Part shown: positions 1 through 9,276 of the stretch, in pieces
Layout of the letters: each line of letters opens with the position of its first letter
Position numbering within the stretch: position 1 is the stretch's first letter
NCBI RefSeq assembly: GCF_007970665.1
Contig: NZ_CP042430.1
Coordinates: forward strand, 3,100,001 to 3,164,000
Source: Baekduia soli
GTDB taxonomy: Bacteria > Actinomycetota > Thermoleophilia > Solirubrobacterales > Solirubrobacteraceae
Length of the DNA stretch: 64,000 nucleotides
Reading direction: 5' to 3'
The notes under the pieces: generated by a model
Told to the model about the DNA's origin: nothing
What the model saw: only the letters and a program-made list of their open reading frames with translations
The model's database searches: none
Made by a program: the position numbers and the translations under genes

Positions 1-1585
<1,585 letters not shown>

Positions 1586-1589
<4 letters not shown>

Positions 1590-1702
1590 CGGGCCTCCTC
1601 GGCGTCGGCGAGCCGGCAGCCGTCGCGCAGGAGCTCGCGGCCGGTCAGCCGGCACTCGGTGTCGCGGCGGCGCTGCGCGCCGGATCGGGGCGCCGCGCTC
1701 AT
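1586..1702 (-). CDS. 38-residue small ORF between RES toxin and uvrA2
   Basis: An ATG-initiated frame of 38 codons, charged and rich in Arg, Asp and Glu, with two cysteines. It overlaps the RES stop at its start and the UvrA2-like start at its end (both ATGA-type overlaps), so it fills exactly the gap between two coupled genes. I do not recognise a family. It may be a genuine micropeptide, or merely a coupling ORF that carries ribosomes and the GAGGAGG site into uvrA2. Support comes from position and overlap alone. Confidence 0.4.
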
Positions 1703-2448
1703 GCGCCGGGCCCCAGGGCCGGCGGGGCGAGGGTCAGGCGCGCCGCGGGGTGCAGACGCAGGTCCAGCGTGCGCAGGGCGTCCTGCAGGGCGGGGTCCTG
1801 CGCGGCGATGGCCTGGCCGCGGTGCACGACGGTGACCGGAGGGCCGCCCTCGAAGATCGCCCAGTTGACGAGCTCGTCGCCCAGGCGCGAGGGGTAGCGC
1901 AGCCCGGCGAACGGGTGGCCCAGCTCGTCGGCCGGCGTCGCGAACACGTGGCGGGAGACGTCCTGGGTGAACGCGCGAGGGGTGCGGCGGCGCACGTCGC
2001 CGCCATCGAGGTCGTCGAGCCCGTAGTGCACGAGCCGCGCGGCGAGCGCGACGCGCAGGTGGGCGAGCGAGTCGGAGTGCGCGACGTCGGCGAAGGGTCC
2101 GGGCGGCGCCGTGGCGACGCCGAGGCAGCGCGTCGCGGTCCAGGTGTCGGGGACGAGCCCCGGGGCGATCGTCGGGAACGGGCCGTCGCGCTCATCGCCT
2201 TCGATGGCCTCCATCTCGGCCACCAGGGCGACGTCCACGCGGAAGCGGGCGAGCGTCTCGAGGAACGCGCCGCGCCGCCGGCCGGCGGCGTAGAGCACGC
2301 GGTACTCGCCGAGCGGATCGTCGTAGCGGTTGCCGAACGTGCCGTCCGGGCCCGCGTAGGCCCAGTCCGGCCAGGCCCAGGCGTCCGGGCGGCGGCCGAC
2401 GCGGTAGAGCTCCCCGGACGGCGACGCGGCCCGCAGCCCCGGCGTCAT
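1699..2448 (-). CDS. RES-domain toxin (type II toxin-antitoxin)
   Basis: A 249-residue RES-family protein. Characterised RES toxins (MbcT, ParT) act on NAD+ or transfer ADP-ribose. The family residues are visible: Arg41 in GNRYDDP, Glu64 in AFLETLARFR and Ser187 in LRYPSRLGDELVNWAIF. ATG 2448 overlaps the antitoxin stop by 4 bp (ATGA), which fixes the start and gives the usual antitoxin-first order. It is somewhat longer than minimal RES toxins because of an insertion around residues 75-160. All three named residues are present, so I expect an active enzyme. The downstream small ORF and UvrA2-like gene continue the operon. Confidence 0.85.
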   Translation of the reverse strand: MTPGLRAASPSGELYRVGRRPDAWAWPDWAYAGPDGTFGNRYDDPLGEYRVLYAAGRRRGAFLETLARFRVDVALVAEMEAIEGDERDGPFPTIAPGLVPDTWTATRCLGVATAPPGPFADVAHSDSLAHLRVALAARLVHYGLDDLDGGDVRRRTPRAFTQDVSRHVFATPADELGHPFAGLRYPSRLGDELVNWAIFEGGPPVTVVHRGQAIAAQDPALQDALRTLDLRLHPAARLTLAPPALGPGA

Positions 2449-2837
2449 CCCCCGACGAGGAACGCGCGCGAGGCCGCGACCACGGCCGGGCCGACGTCCT
2501 CGAGGTCGCCGTCGCGCAGCAGCCGCGCGGGGGAGCGGTCGTCGAGCTGGGGGTTGAGCCCCTGGAACCACGCCTGGGCCACCGCGTCGGAGTCGGCCGC
2601 CGCGATGGGCAGCGCGATGCGCAGCGCGAACCGCAGGCGCTGCTGGACCTCCTGGCCGGGCGTGCGCTCGCCCTCGGCCCAGCCGTGGACCGCGCGGGTC
2701 TCGCGCACGCCGCCGAGGTAGGCGACCAGCCGGGCGCCGAGGACGGCGCGCAGCTCCGCGGCCACCTGCGCGAACGGGGCGCGCGTGGCGTGGGTGTGGG
2801 CCTCGAGGTCGGGGCGGGCGTGTTCGGCGAGGGTCAT
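2445..2837 (-). CDS. Xre/MbcA/ParS-type antitoxin of the RES toxin
   Basis: A 130-residue protein with the layout of RES-partner antitoxins (DUF2384/MbcA-ParS type): an N-terminal helical DNA-binding part (about 20-60) and a C-terminal toxin-binding part with the segment AWFQGLNPQLDDRSPARLL, which resembles the family's conserved W..PN..L....P..LL pattern. ATG 2837 is chosen because AAGGAG lies just upstream; the in-frame GTG at 2855 would place that site inside the gene. The gene is first in the operon and overlaps the toxin by 4 bp. It probably represses its own promoter through the direct repeats just upstream. Confidence 0.78.
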   Translation of the reverse strand: MTLAEHARPDLEAHTHATRAPFAQVAAELRAVLGARLVAYLGGVRETRAVHGWAEGERTPGQEVQQRLRFALRIALPIAAADSDAVAQAWFQGLNPQLDDRSPARLLRDGDLEDVGPAVVAASRAFLVGG

Positions 2838-2857
2838 GGCGATCTCCTTGGCCACCG

Positions 2858-2886
2858 ATCGTACGACGTCTCGATCCCAGACGCAA
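2858..2886 (-). promoter_or_regulatory. Sigma70-type promoter of the RES/Xre operon
   Basis: On the minus strand a TTGCGT -35 element (2886-2881) and a TACGAT -10 element (2863-2858) are separated by exactly 17 bp. The expected start of transcription is only about 10-15 bp before the antitoxin ribosome-binding site, giving a very short leader. Confidence 0.55.
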
Positions 2887-2913
2887 TCACAACCTGAATC
2901 ACCGCATGATCAC
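2886..2913. repeat. Three ATCAC direct repeats, probable antitoxin operator
   Basis: ATCAC (GTGAT on the transcribed strand) starts at 2886, 2898 and 2909, a spacing of 12 and 11 bp, about one helical turn. The first copy overlaps the -35 element. Regular half-sites on one DNA face are what an autoregulating antitoxin would use, but no binding is shown by sequence alone. Confidence 0.45.
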
Positions 2914-2933
2914 ACGCGAGCCGGCGCGCCAAC

Positions 2934-3272
2934 TCAGCCGCCGGCCAGCACGACGTCGTAGCCGTCGGCGCGCAGGAGCTCGACGACGACGTCGCGGTGG
3001 TCGCCCTGCAGCTCGATGACGCCCGCCTTGGCCGAGCCCCCGACTCCGCAGCGCTTCTTGAGCCGGCCGGCCAGCTCGCGCAGCGCGTCGTCGGCCAGCG
3101 GCACGCCCGATACGGTGGTCACGGCCTTGCCGCGGCGCCCGGCGACCTCGCGGCGCACCTTGACCCGGCCGCCGGCGGCCGGCGCGGCGCCGGGCCGGGC
3201 GCGCGGGTCGCGCGCTCGGCGCAGGTCGCCGTCGGTGCTGGACCACACGGTGCGGCGATCGCGGTCGGCCAT
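2934..3272 (-). CDS. yciH: SUI1/eIF1-like translation initiation factor YciH
   Basis: A 112-residue protein of the bacterial SUI1 family, which associates with the small ribosomal subunit and influences start selection under stress. The C-terminal SUI1 core is clear: KAVTTVSGVPL, then ELAGRLKKRCGVGGSAK, then VIELQGDHRDVVVELL. An N-terminal Arg/Ala-rich extension carries the family-typical DRDRRTVWSS. ATG 3272 has no good ribosome-binding site, and an IS element now begins 16 bp upstream (3288), so the native promoter and most of the leader have been displaced. Expression may be lost, leaderless, or driven from the IS. Confidence 0.88.
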   Translation of the reverse strand: MADRDRRTVWSSTDGDLRRARDPRARPGAAPAAGGRVKVRREVAGRRGKAVTTVSGVPLADDALRELAGRLKKRCGVGGSAKAGVIELQGDHRDVVVELLRADGYDVVLAGG

Positions 3273-3281
3273 GGCGGGGAC

Positions 3282-3287
3282 GCTAGC
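3282..3287. repeat. GCTAGC target-site duplication, left copy
   Basis: The hexamer GCTAGC directly abuts the left end of the IS element and recurs at 4366-4371. It fits the NCTAGN target described for IS481. Being palindromic, it could also be read as an extension of the inverted repeats. Confidence 0.65.
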
Positions 3288-3313
3288 TGACGTGCCTCGG
3301 GACGTTCCGAACG
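3288..3313 (+). repeat. Left terminal inverted repeat of the IS481-like element
   Basis: Matches the reverse complement of 4340-4365 at 21 of 26 positions. The inner CGTTCCGAACG block is itself palindromic and identical at both ends. Confidence 0.8.
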
Positions 3314-3401
3314 TCTGAGGGCTGAAGTTGAGGCATCCGGGCTGAGACAGAGGCTGTGGGTCTTCTCAAGGATCCAACGGCCTCGGAGGTCATCAGCCCG
3401 G

Positions 3402-4370
3402 ATGCAGTGCAAGCGTAGGTGGCTGCCCAGCTGGCAGCGTGTCGAGCTGGTTGATTGGTGTCTTGGCGAGGGACTTCCTCGACGCCAGGCAGCGGCCCGT
3501 CGGCGGGTGAGCGTGTCGACGGTGCAGTACTGGATCGACCGGTACCGCAACGCCTCAGACGCCGAGCGAGCGTCGGGCGCGTGGGCGCAGGATCGACCCT
3601 CGACGCCGCATCGCCAGCCGACGCGGTCCAGCGACGAGCTGCACGACCGTGTCTGCCAGGCGCGGACGCGGACGGGCTGGGGGCCGCGCCTGATCGCCTC
3701 CGAGCTCGGCATCGCGCACGCGACGGTCTCGCGCTGTCTGAAGCGGCGCGGCATGTCGCGCCAGCCGCCGGCGCCCCGAGAGGCGGTGCAGCGCTTTGAG
3801 TGGCCGTGCCCTGGGGCGTTGATCCAAAACGACGTCAAGCGTTTCGCGCGGTTCTCCTCACCCGGCCATGCCGTCACCGGCAACCGTCACCGCACGGGCG
3901 CCGAGAAGCGCCAGCGTGTCGGCTACGAGTTCGCCCACAGCGCGATCGACGACCACAGCCGCCTGGCCTACACCGAGCTGCACCGCGACGAGAAGGCCGC
4001 CACCGTCATCGGCTTCACCGAGCGGGCGATCGCGTTCTTCGCTGCGCACGGCATCATCATCGAGCGCTGGCAGACCGACAACGCCTGGACCTACACCCAC
4101 AACAAGGCGCTGGCCGCCCTGTTTGACAGCCACGGCATCCGGCATCGCACGATCGCGCCCCGCACGCCGCGCCACAACGGCAAGGTCGAGCGCTACCAGC
4201 AGACCCTCAAACGCGAATGGGGCCTGGGACAGCGCTACCGCTCAAGCGACGCCAGAGCCGCAGCGCTGCCACACTGGCTGCACCACTACAACAACGAGCG
4301 GAACCACAGCTCGCTCGGCAACCGGCCGCCCATCACCCGCGTTCGGAACGACCTGAGGCAGAACAGCTAG
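3402..4370 (+). CDS. IS481-family DDE transposase
   Basis: A 322-residue transposase. Residues about 10-55 form a helix-turn-helix (RVELVDWC through VSVSTVQYWIDRY), followed by a second DNA-binding segment and an rve/DDE core. The catalytic candidates are Asp144 (QNDVKRF), Asp226 (WQTDNAWTY) and Glu263 (PRHNGKVERY), with 36 residues between the last two, close to DD35E. A GGAGGT site lies 11 bp before ATG 3402. The reading frame runs off the inverted repeat: its TAG stop (4368-4370) lies in the duplicated target GCTAGC, so the C-terminus is set by the insertion site. Confidence 0.93.
   Translation: MQCKRRWLPSWQRVELVDWCLGEGLPRRQAAARRRVSVSTVQYWIDRYRNASDAERASGAWAQDRPSTPHRQPTRSSDELHDRVCQARTRTGWGPRLIASELGIAHATVSRCLKRRGMSRQPPAPREAVQRFEWPCPGALIQNDVKRFARFSSPGHAVTGNRHRTGAEKRQRVGYEFAHSAIDDHSRLAYTELHRDEKAATVIGFTERAIAFFAAHGIIIERWQTDNAWTYTHNKALAALFDSHGIRHRTIAPRTPRHNGKVERYQQTLKREWGLGQRYRSSDARAAALPHWLHHYNNERNHSSLGNRPPITRVRNDLRQNS
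4340..4365 (-). repeat. Right terminal inverted repeat of the IS481-like element
   Basis: Partner of the repeat at 3288-3313. It also encodes the last residues of the transposase. Confidence 0.8.
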
Positions 4371-4371
4371 C
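4366..4371. repeat. GCTAGC target-site duplication, right copy
   Basis: Second copy of the hexamer at 3282-3287. It supplies the stop codon of the transposase. Confidence 0.65.
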
Positions 4372-4497
4372 GGGCGCCGAGGCTCGTCCGCGCAGACCCT
4401 CTGTCGCAGCACGCTGTCCGCGCCCCGACCGGATGTCGACGGGGGTTGCATCCGGGCCGCGGGCGGCTCGTGTCCGCCGGGTGACGCGGCCGACACG

Positions 4498-4854
4498 ATG
4501 GGCATGTCAACGGGTCACGCACCAACGCCGCAGCAATGCCTCCAGCTCATCGAGACCGCTCGCTCGGAGCTGCGCACCATCGGCAACCCGGCCTACCTGT
4601 GCGCCGTGGTGGACGCCGACGGCGTCTGCGACATCCTGCCCCTGGTGTTCTCCTCGGCGGGCCCGGCCATCGACCACGGCTGCCGGGCGTCGCGCGACCT
4701 GTCCGACGGCCAGCGGGCCGTGCTCGTCGCGCGCCAGGCCGACGCCTCGCGGCTGACGTTTCGCGTCCTGTGCCCGAGCACCATGCGCACGCTGCACCTG
4801 CTGCGTGAGGCGCTCGTCGAGGACGAGTCCGCCCTGGCCGACGCCTGGTGTTGA
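4498..4854 (+). CDS. Hypothetical protein, 116-118 residues
   Basis: A short soluble protein with normal high-GC codon use. ATG 4498 is followed by a second possible start at 4504. It has no signal peptide, no membrane segment and no motif I can name; a predicted helical N-terminus (QQCLQLIETARSELRTIG) precedes an alternating hydrophobic core (YLCAVVDADGVCDILPLVF) and a C-terminal helix. The core is rich in cysteine (five in total). It stands alone between the IS element and the convergent cyclopropane-fatty-acid synthase gene. Function unknown; coding status rests on frame and composition. Confidence 0.6.
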   Translation: MGMSTGHAPTPQQCLQLIETARSELRTIGNPAYLCAVVDADGVCDILPLVFSSAGPAIDHGCRASRDLSDGQRAVLVARQADASRLTFRVLCPSTMRTLHLLREALVEDESALADAWC

Positions 4855-4882
4855 GCGCCCCGACGCCCCCCGTGGCGTCCCG

Positions 4883-6280
4883 TCAGCCCGTGGCCGGCAC
4901 GCCCTCGCGCACCAGCGGCAGGCCGTGCGCGGCGCCGCCGCGCGCCGCGAGCACCTGGTAGATCGTGATCTCGCGCTCCTCGAAGGCCATGGCCGAGCCG
5001 AGCATGTACATGTGCCACACCCGCTCGCGCGGGGCGCCGACCTCGCCGATCGCCTCCTCGCGGTGGGCGAGCAGGTTGTCGACCCAGCGGCGCAGCGTCA
5101 GCGCGTAGTGCTCGCGCAGCGACTCCACGTCGCGCACCTCGAGTCCCGCGGCCTGCATGGAGGCCATGACGTCGGTCACCGGGTGCAGCTCGCCGTCGGG
5201 GAACACGTAGCGCGTGATGAACGGGTCGGGCGCCGGGGCGTGCGGGGCCAGGCGCGCGATGCCGTGGTTGAGGACCAGCCCGCCGGGGCGCAGCAGCCCC
5301 TCCAGGATCGCCGCGTAGCGGTGCAGCTCGTCGCGGCCGACGTGTTCGTACATCCCGACGCTGGCGATCTTGTCGAACGGCCCGTCGGCGATCTCGCGGT
5401 AGTCGCAGACGCGGACCTCGAGGCGGTCGGAGAGACCTGCCTCGGCGATGCGGCGCCGGGCCATGACGGCCTGCTGCTCGGACAGCGTCACGCCCACGCC
5501 GTGCACGCCGTGGTGGCGCGCGGCATGCAGCAGCAGCGAGCCCCAGCCGCAGCCGACGTCGAGCAGGCGCTCGCCCGGCTGCAGGCGGAGCTTGCGGCAG
5601 ATGACCTCCAGCTTGCGCTCCTGGGCGGACTCGAGGTCCTCCTCGGGCTCGGCGAAGTACGCGCACGAGTAGACCATCGACGGGCCCAGGACCAGCTCGT
5701 AGAAGCGGTTGGAGACGTCGTAGTGGTGGCGGATGGCCTGGCGGTCGCGGCGCAGCGAGTGCCGGCGGCCTGCGGCGCGGGCCTCGATCTCGGGCACCGG
5801 CGGCGGCAGCAGGATGCGCGGCCCGGCGATGCGCAGCGCGTCGCGCAGGAGCGCCAGGCGCTCGCGGGTGCCCAGCGTGAGGCCCGTGAGGTTCTCCCGT
5901 GCGCCGAGCGCGGTCTCCAGGTCGCCCTCGGCGTCCAGGGTGCCCGCGACCCAGGCCCGGGCCAGGCCGAGCTGGTCGGGCCGGTGCAGGATGTGGGCGA
6001 TCGCCGAGCGGTCGCGCACGACGACGACGGGCGCGTCGGGCGCGCCGGCGGCGGGCAGGGTGCTGCCGTCCCAGAAGCGCACGGCGACGGGCAGCCGGGC
6101 CAGGCGGCCGTCGGCCAAGCCGGCCAGGACCTCGGCGACCGCTTCGGCGACGGGCCGGCGACGACGACGGCGCCGGCGCCGGCGTCCCGGCCGCGCGGGG
6201 CCCGGTCCGGCGGAGGTGGGCGTCGGCACGGCGGGGGCGTGCGGCTCGGCGGGGCTGTGGGGATCGGCGTGCGTGCTCAC
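4883..6280 (-). CDS. Cyclopropane-fatty-acyl-phospholipid synthase family methyltransferase
   Basis: A 465-residue SAM-dependent enzyme of the CFA synthase / mycolic-acid cyclopropane synthase family, which transfers a methylene or methyl group to the double bond of membrane phospholipid acyl chains. It has an N-terminal non-catalytic domain (about 45-180), a family lead-in HYDVSNRFYE, SAM motif LDVGCGWGSLLLHAA and the active-site segment SVGMYEHVG, then the conserved ITRYVFPDGELHP region. The start is GTG 6280. The first 42 residues are low-complexity, Pro/Ala-rich and end in an unbroken run of ten arginines, which may aid membrane association or may be repeat expansion. Transcribed alone. 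Confidence 0.93.
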   Translation of the reverse strand: MSTHADPHSPAEPHAPAVPTPTSAGPGPARPGRRRRRRRRRRPVAEAVAEVLAGLADGRLARLPVAVRFWDGSTLPAAGAPDAPVVVVRDRSAIAHILHRPDQLGLARAWVAGTLDAEGDLETALGARENLTGLTLGTRERLALLRDALRIAGPRILLPPPVPEIEARAAGRRHSLRRDRQAIRHHYDVSNRFYELVLGPSMVYSCAYFAEPEEDLESAQERKLEVICRKLRLQPGERLLDVGCGWGSLLLHAARHHGVHGVGVTLSEQQAVMARRRIAEAGLSDRLEVRVCDYREIADGPFDKIASVGMYEHVGRDELHRYAAILEGLLRPGGLVLNHGIARLAPHAPAPDPFITRYVFPDGELHPVTDVMASMQAAGLEVRDVESLREHYALTLRRWVDNLLAHREEAIGEVGAPRERVWHMYMLGSAMAFEEREITIYQVLAARGGAAHGLPLVREGVPATG

Positions 6281-6347
6281 GGATGGGGTGCCGGGGCCGG
6301 AGACGGGGCCACGGGACGGTCAACGATAGGCATCTGCGGCGCGGCCG

Positions 6348-7601
6348 TCAGCCTGCTGCCTCCGCGGCCCGCAGGACGACGACGCAGTTCTGGCCGCCGA
6401 ACCCGAACGCGTTGGCGGCGGCGGCGCGCACCTCGGTGCGCCGGGCGGTCATGGCGACGTGGTCGAGCTCGCACTCCGGGTCGGGCGTCTGGAGGTTGAT
6501 CGTCGGCGGCACCACGCCGTCGCGCATCGCCAGCAGGCAGACCATCGCCGACAGCGCGCCGGCGGCCCCGATGAGGTGGCCGACCATCGACTTGGGGGAG
6601 CTGACCGGCACCCGGAGGACGTCGGACCCCAGAGCGGCGTGCAGCGCCCGGGTCTCCACCGCGTCGTTGGCCCGGGTGCCCGTGCCGTGCGCGCAGACGT
6701 AGTCCAGCTCGCCGGGCGCCACGCCCGCGCGCTCCAGCGCCTGGGTGACCGCGCGCGCCGCGTGGGCCCCGCTGCGCTCGGGCGCGCTCATGTGGAACGC
6801 GTCGCCGGTCAGCGCGGCGCCCGCGACGCGGCCGTAGGTGCGCGCGCCGCGGGTGCGGGCGTGCTCGGCGGACTCCACGACGAGCACGACCGCGCCCTCG
6901 CCGAAGACGAACCCGTCGCGGTCGGCGTCGAACGGACGGCTCGCGCGCTCGGGCTCGTCGTTGCGCGACGACAGCGGACCCATGTTCGACAGGCCGGCGA
7001 GCATGACCTCGCAGATGCCCGCGTCGGTGCCGCCGGCGATGACGACGTCGGCCTCGCCGCCCAGGATGAGGCGTCGCGCCTCGAGCAGGGCGTAGGTGCC
7101 GCTCGCGCACGCCAGCGCCGACGCCGACACGGGGCCGTGGGCGCCGAGGTCGATGGCGACCTCGCACGCGGGCATGTTGGGGATCGTCGTCGGCACGTAG
7201 AACGGGCTGACCTCCCGCGGGCCGCGGGCGACGAGCCCCTCCACGTTGGCCTGGGTCTCCGGGACGCCCGCCACCGCGGTGTTGACCGCGACGGCGACGC
7301 GGTCGGGGGCGTCGGCGATCCTCAGGCCCGCGTCGGCGACCGCCTCGCGCGCGGCCGCGATCGCCAGCTGGCTGAACCGCGCGGTGCGCCGCGCGCGCTT
7401 CTCGCCGAGCACGGCGACGGGGTCGAAGCCCGTGACCTCGCCGGCGATGCGCGTGGGCAGCCGCGAGGCGTCGAAGCACGTGACCGCCGCGATCCCCGAC
7501 CGGCCGGCCACGAGCGCCTCCCATGTCCGCGCCGCGTCGAGGCCGACCGGCGTCAGCGCGCCGAGGCCCGTGACGACGGGGTCCTGCGGGGCAGCGCTCA
7601 T
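6348..7601 (-). CDS. Beta-ketoacyl-ACP synthase II-like enzyme (FabF family)
   Basis: A 417-residue thiolase-fold condensing enzyme that extends acyl chains with malonyl-ACP. The Cys-His-His triad is complete: Cys165 in SALACASGTY, His305 in CAHGTGTRAND and His342 in VGHLIGAAG. The C-terminal FGFGGQNCVVVL is typical of KAS II. ATG 7601 overlaps the upstream acyl-CoA ligase stop (ATGA), so this is the last gene of a three-gene operon: LLM oxidoreductase, ligase, ketosynthase. No malonyl transferase, ketoreductase or ACP is adjacent, so it is either an accessory KAS or part of a small specialised acyl pathway. Confidence 0.92.
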   Translation of the reverse strand: MSAAPQDPVVTGLGALTPVGLDAARTWEALVAGRSGIAAVTCFDASRLPTRIAGEVTGFDPVAVLGEKRARRTARFSQLAIAAAREAVADAGLRIADAPDRVAVAVNTAVAGVPETQANVEGLVARGPREVSPFYVPTTIPNMPACEVAIDLGAHGPVSASALACASGTYALLEARRLILGGEADVVIAGGTDAGICEVMLAGLSNMGPLSSRNDEPERASRPFDADRDGFVFGEGAVVLVVESAEHARTRGARTYGRVAGAALTGDAFHMSAPERSGAHAARAVTQALERAGVAPGELDYVCAHGTGTRANDAVETRALHAALGSDVLRVPVSSPKSMVGHLIGAAGALSAMVCLLAMRDGVVPPTINLQTPDPECELDHVAMTARRTEVRAAAANAFGFGGQNCVVVLRAAEAAG

Positions 7602-9268
7602 GGGCGCTCGAGCAGGCCGTCGGCCGCGTCGCGCGGGGCCTGCTCGCGCACCCGGAAGTGCATCTTCTTGCCCGTGGCGGTCATGGGGAGCTCGGCGACG
7701 AAGCGGTAGGCACGCGGGCGCTTGTAGTCGGCCAGCATCGGGTGCGCGCGGCAGTGCGCGTCGCAGGCCGCCGCGTCGAGCGCGGGGTCGGACGCCACGA
7801 CATAGGCGACGACGAGCTGGCCCCACTTCGGGTCGGGGACCCCGACGACGAGCGCGTCGGCGATCCCCGGGTGCTCGGCCAGCGCGGCCTCGACCTGGAC
7901 GGGGTGCACGTTCTCGCCGCCCGAGACGATCATGTCGTCCTTGCGCCCGACGATCGTCACGTACTCGTCGGCGTCCCAGGTCGCCAGGTCGCCCGTGTGG
8001 AGCCAGCCGTCGCGGAACCGGTGGGCCTGCTCCTCCGGCGCGTTGACGTAGGCGTAGCCCGACTTGACCGAGCGCACGATGACCTCGCCGACCTCGGTCC
8101 CGTCGCGGGCGACGTGGTCGCCGGGATCGGCGGCCTGCGCCGGGTCCTCGCCGACGCGCACGACCGCGACGTCGTCGTCGGTGCACGCGCGCCCGGCCGC
8201 CCCCGCGTGGGCGGGCAGGTCGGCGGGGCGCAGGAACGTGTTCCAGAACGCCTCCGTCGTGCCGTAGCCGTTGAAGATGCGCGGGGTCAGCAGCTCCTGG
8301 TGGCGCAGGCACGCCTCGCGGTCCAGCGGCGCGCCCATCGTCACGATGCCGCGCAGGGTGGAGAGGTCGCGCGGGCGCTCGCGCTGCTCGGCCGACAGGA
8401 GGGCGAGGTTCGTCGGCGCGCCGATGAGGAACGTCAGGCCGTGCTCCTGCACCCAGTCCAGGCAGGTCGCGGCGTCGAACTGGCGCATGGGGACGACCTC
8501 GGCCCCGACGTAGAACACCGGGTTGGGGCCACCGGAGTACAGCCCGCCGCGGTGGAACCACGGCGTCATGTTCAGCGTGCGGTCCTCGGGCGCCAGCGGG
8601 AAGTGCATGATCACGTCGTGGGCCGAGAGCACCTCGACGAGCCCGTTGAGCGAGACGCCCTTCGGCAGGCCCGTGGTGCCCGACGTGTACAGACGCGTGG
8701 TCTCGTCGTAGACCGTCGGGTCGGTGGGGCCGGGCGGCGGCGCGTCGTCGCAGGCCGCCAGGTCGTCGAAGGCCGCGGCGCCGGCCAGCGGTTCGCCGCC
8801 GCCGGGCGCCCGGACGGCCACGACGAGCGCGGGCGCATGGCCCGCCCGCGCCAGGGCGCCGGCGGCGGTCTCGGTCAGCGCCGTGTCGTAGGCGAACGCG
8901 CGAGGGCGGCTGTCGTCGAGGATGTGGGCGGTCTCCCCGGCCGAGAGGCGGAAGTTGACCGGCGCGGCGATCGCGCCCAGGCGCTGGCAGGCCAGCCAGG
9001 TCAGCGCGAACTCCGGCCCGTTGAAGAGCTGGAAGACGACGACGTCGCCCTCCGCCACGCCGTTGCGATGCAGGCCGGCGGCCAGGCGGCCCGCGTCGTC
9101 CCACAGCTCGGCGTAGGTCCAGCGGCGCCCGGAGACGGGGTCGTGCATCGCCGGGCGCGAGGCGAAGCGGTGGCTGTTGCGCTCCACGCCGGCGACGTAG
9201 CGGAAGCGGCGCTCGAAGACCGCGCGGAACGGCCCGGCGTCGTAGATGTAGGGGTCGGAGGGCAAGGG
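7598..9268 (-). CDS. Acyl-CoA synthetase / AMP-dependent ligase
   Basis: A 556-residue ANL-superfamily enzyme activating a carboxylic acid to its CoA thioester through an acyl-adenylate. Motifs in order: P-loop-like YTSGTTGLPKGVSLN, FNGYGTTE, GWLHTGDLATWD, and a C-terminal MTATGKKMHFRV containing the catalytic lysine. I use the TTG start at 9268 because GAGGAG, overlapping the stop of the upstream LLM gene, lies at proper distance and the protein then begins MPSDPYIYDAGPF. It is coupled at both ends to its neighbours. The substrate cannot be read from sequence; fatty or aromatic acids are possible. Confidence 0.92.
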   Translation of the reverse strand, partial: PLPSDPYIYDAGPFRAVFERRFRYVAGVERNSHRFASRPAMHDPVSGRRWTYAELWDDAGRLAAGLHRNGVAEGDVVVFQLFNGPEFALTWLACQRLGAIAAPVNFRLSAGETAHILDDSRPRAFAYDTALTETAAGALARAGHAPALVVAVRAPGGGEPLAGAAAFDDLAACDDAPPPGPTDPTVYDETTRLYTSGTTGLPKGVSLNGLVEVLSAHDVIMHFPLAPEDRTLNMTPWFHRGGLYSGGPNPVFYVGAEVVPMRQFDAATCLDWVQEHGLTFLIGAPTNLALLSAEQRERPRDLSTLRGIVTMGAPLDREACLRHQELLTPRIFNGYGTTEAFWNTFLRPADLPAHAGAAGRACTDDDVAVVRVGEDPAQAADPGDHVARDGTEVGEVIVRSVKSGYAYVNAPEEQAHRFRDGWLHTGDLATWDADEYVTIVGRKDDMIVSGGENVHPVQVEAALAEHPGIADALVVGVPDPKWGQLVVAYVVASDPALDAAACDAHCRAHPMLADYKRPRAYRFVAELPMTATGKKMHFRVREQAPRDAADGLLERP

Positions 9269-9276
9269 CGGTCTCC

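Larger units (their letters stand above)
3288..4365. mobile_element. IS481-family insertion sequence, complete, 1078 bp
   Basis: Bounded by imperfect 26-bp inverted repeats (3288-3313 and 4340-4365, 21 of 26 identical, sharing TGCCTC and the 11-mer CGTTCCGAACG) and flanked by GCTAGC on both sides. It contains one intact transposase gene on the plus strand. Length, ends beginning with TG, DDE transposase and CTAG target all agree with the IS481 family. No inactivating mutation is visible, so it may still be mobile. Confidence 0.88.
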
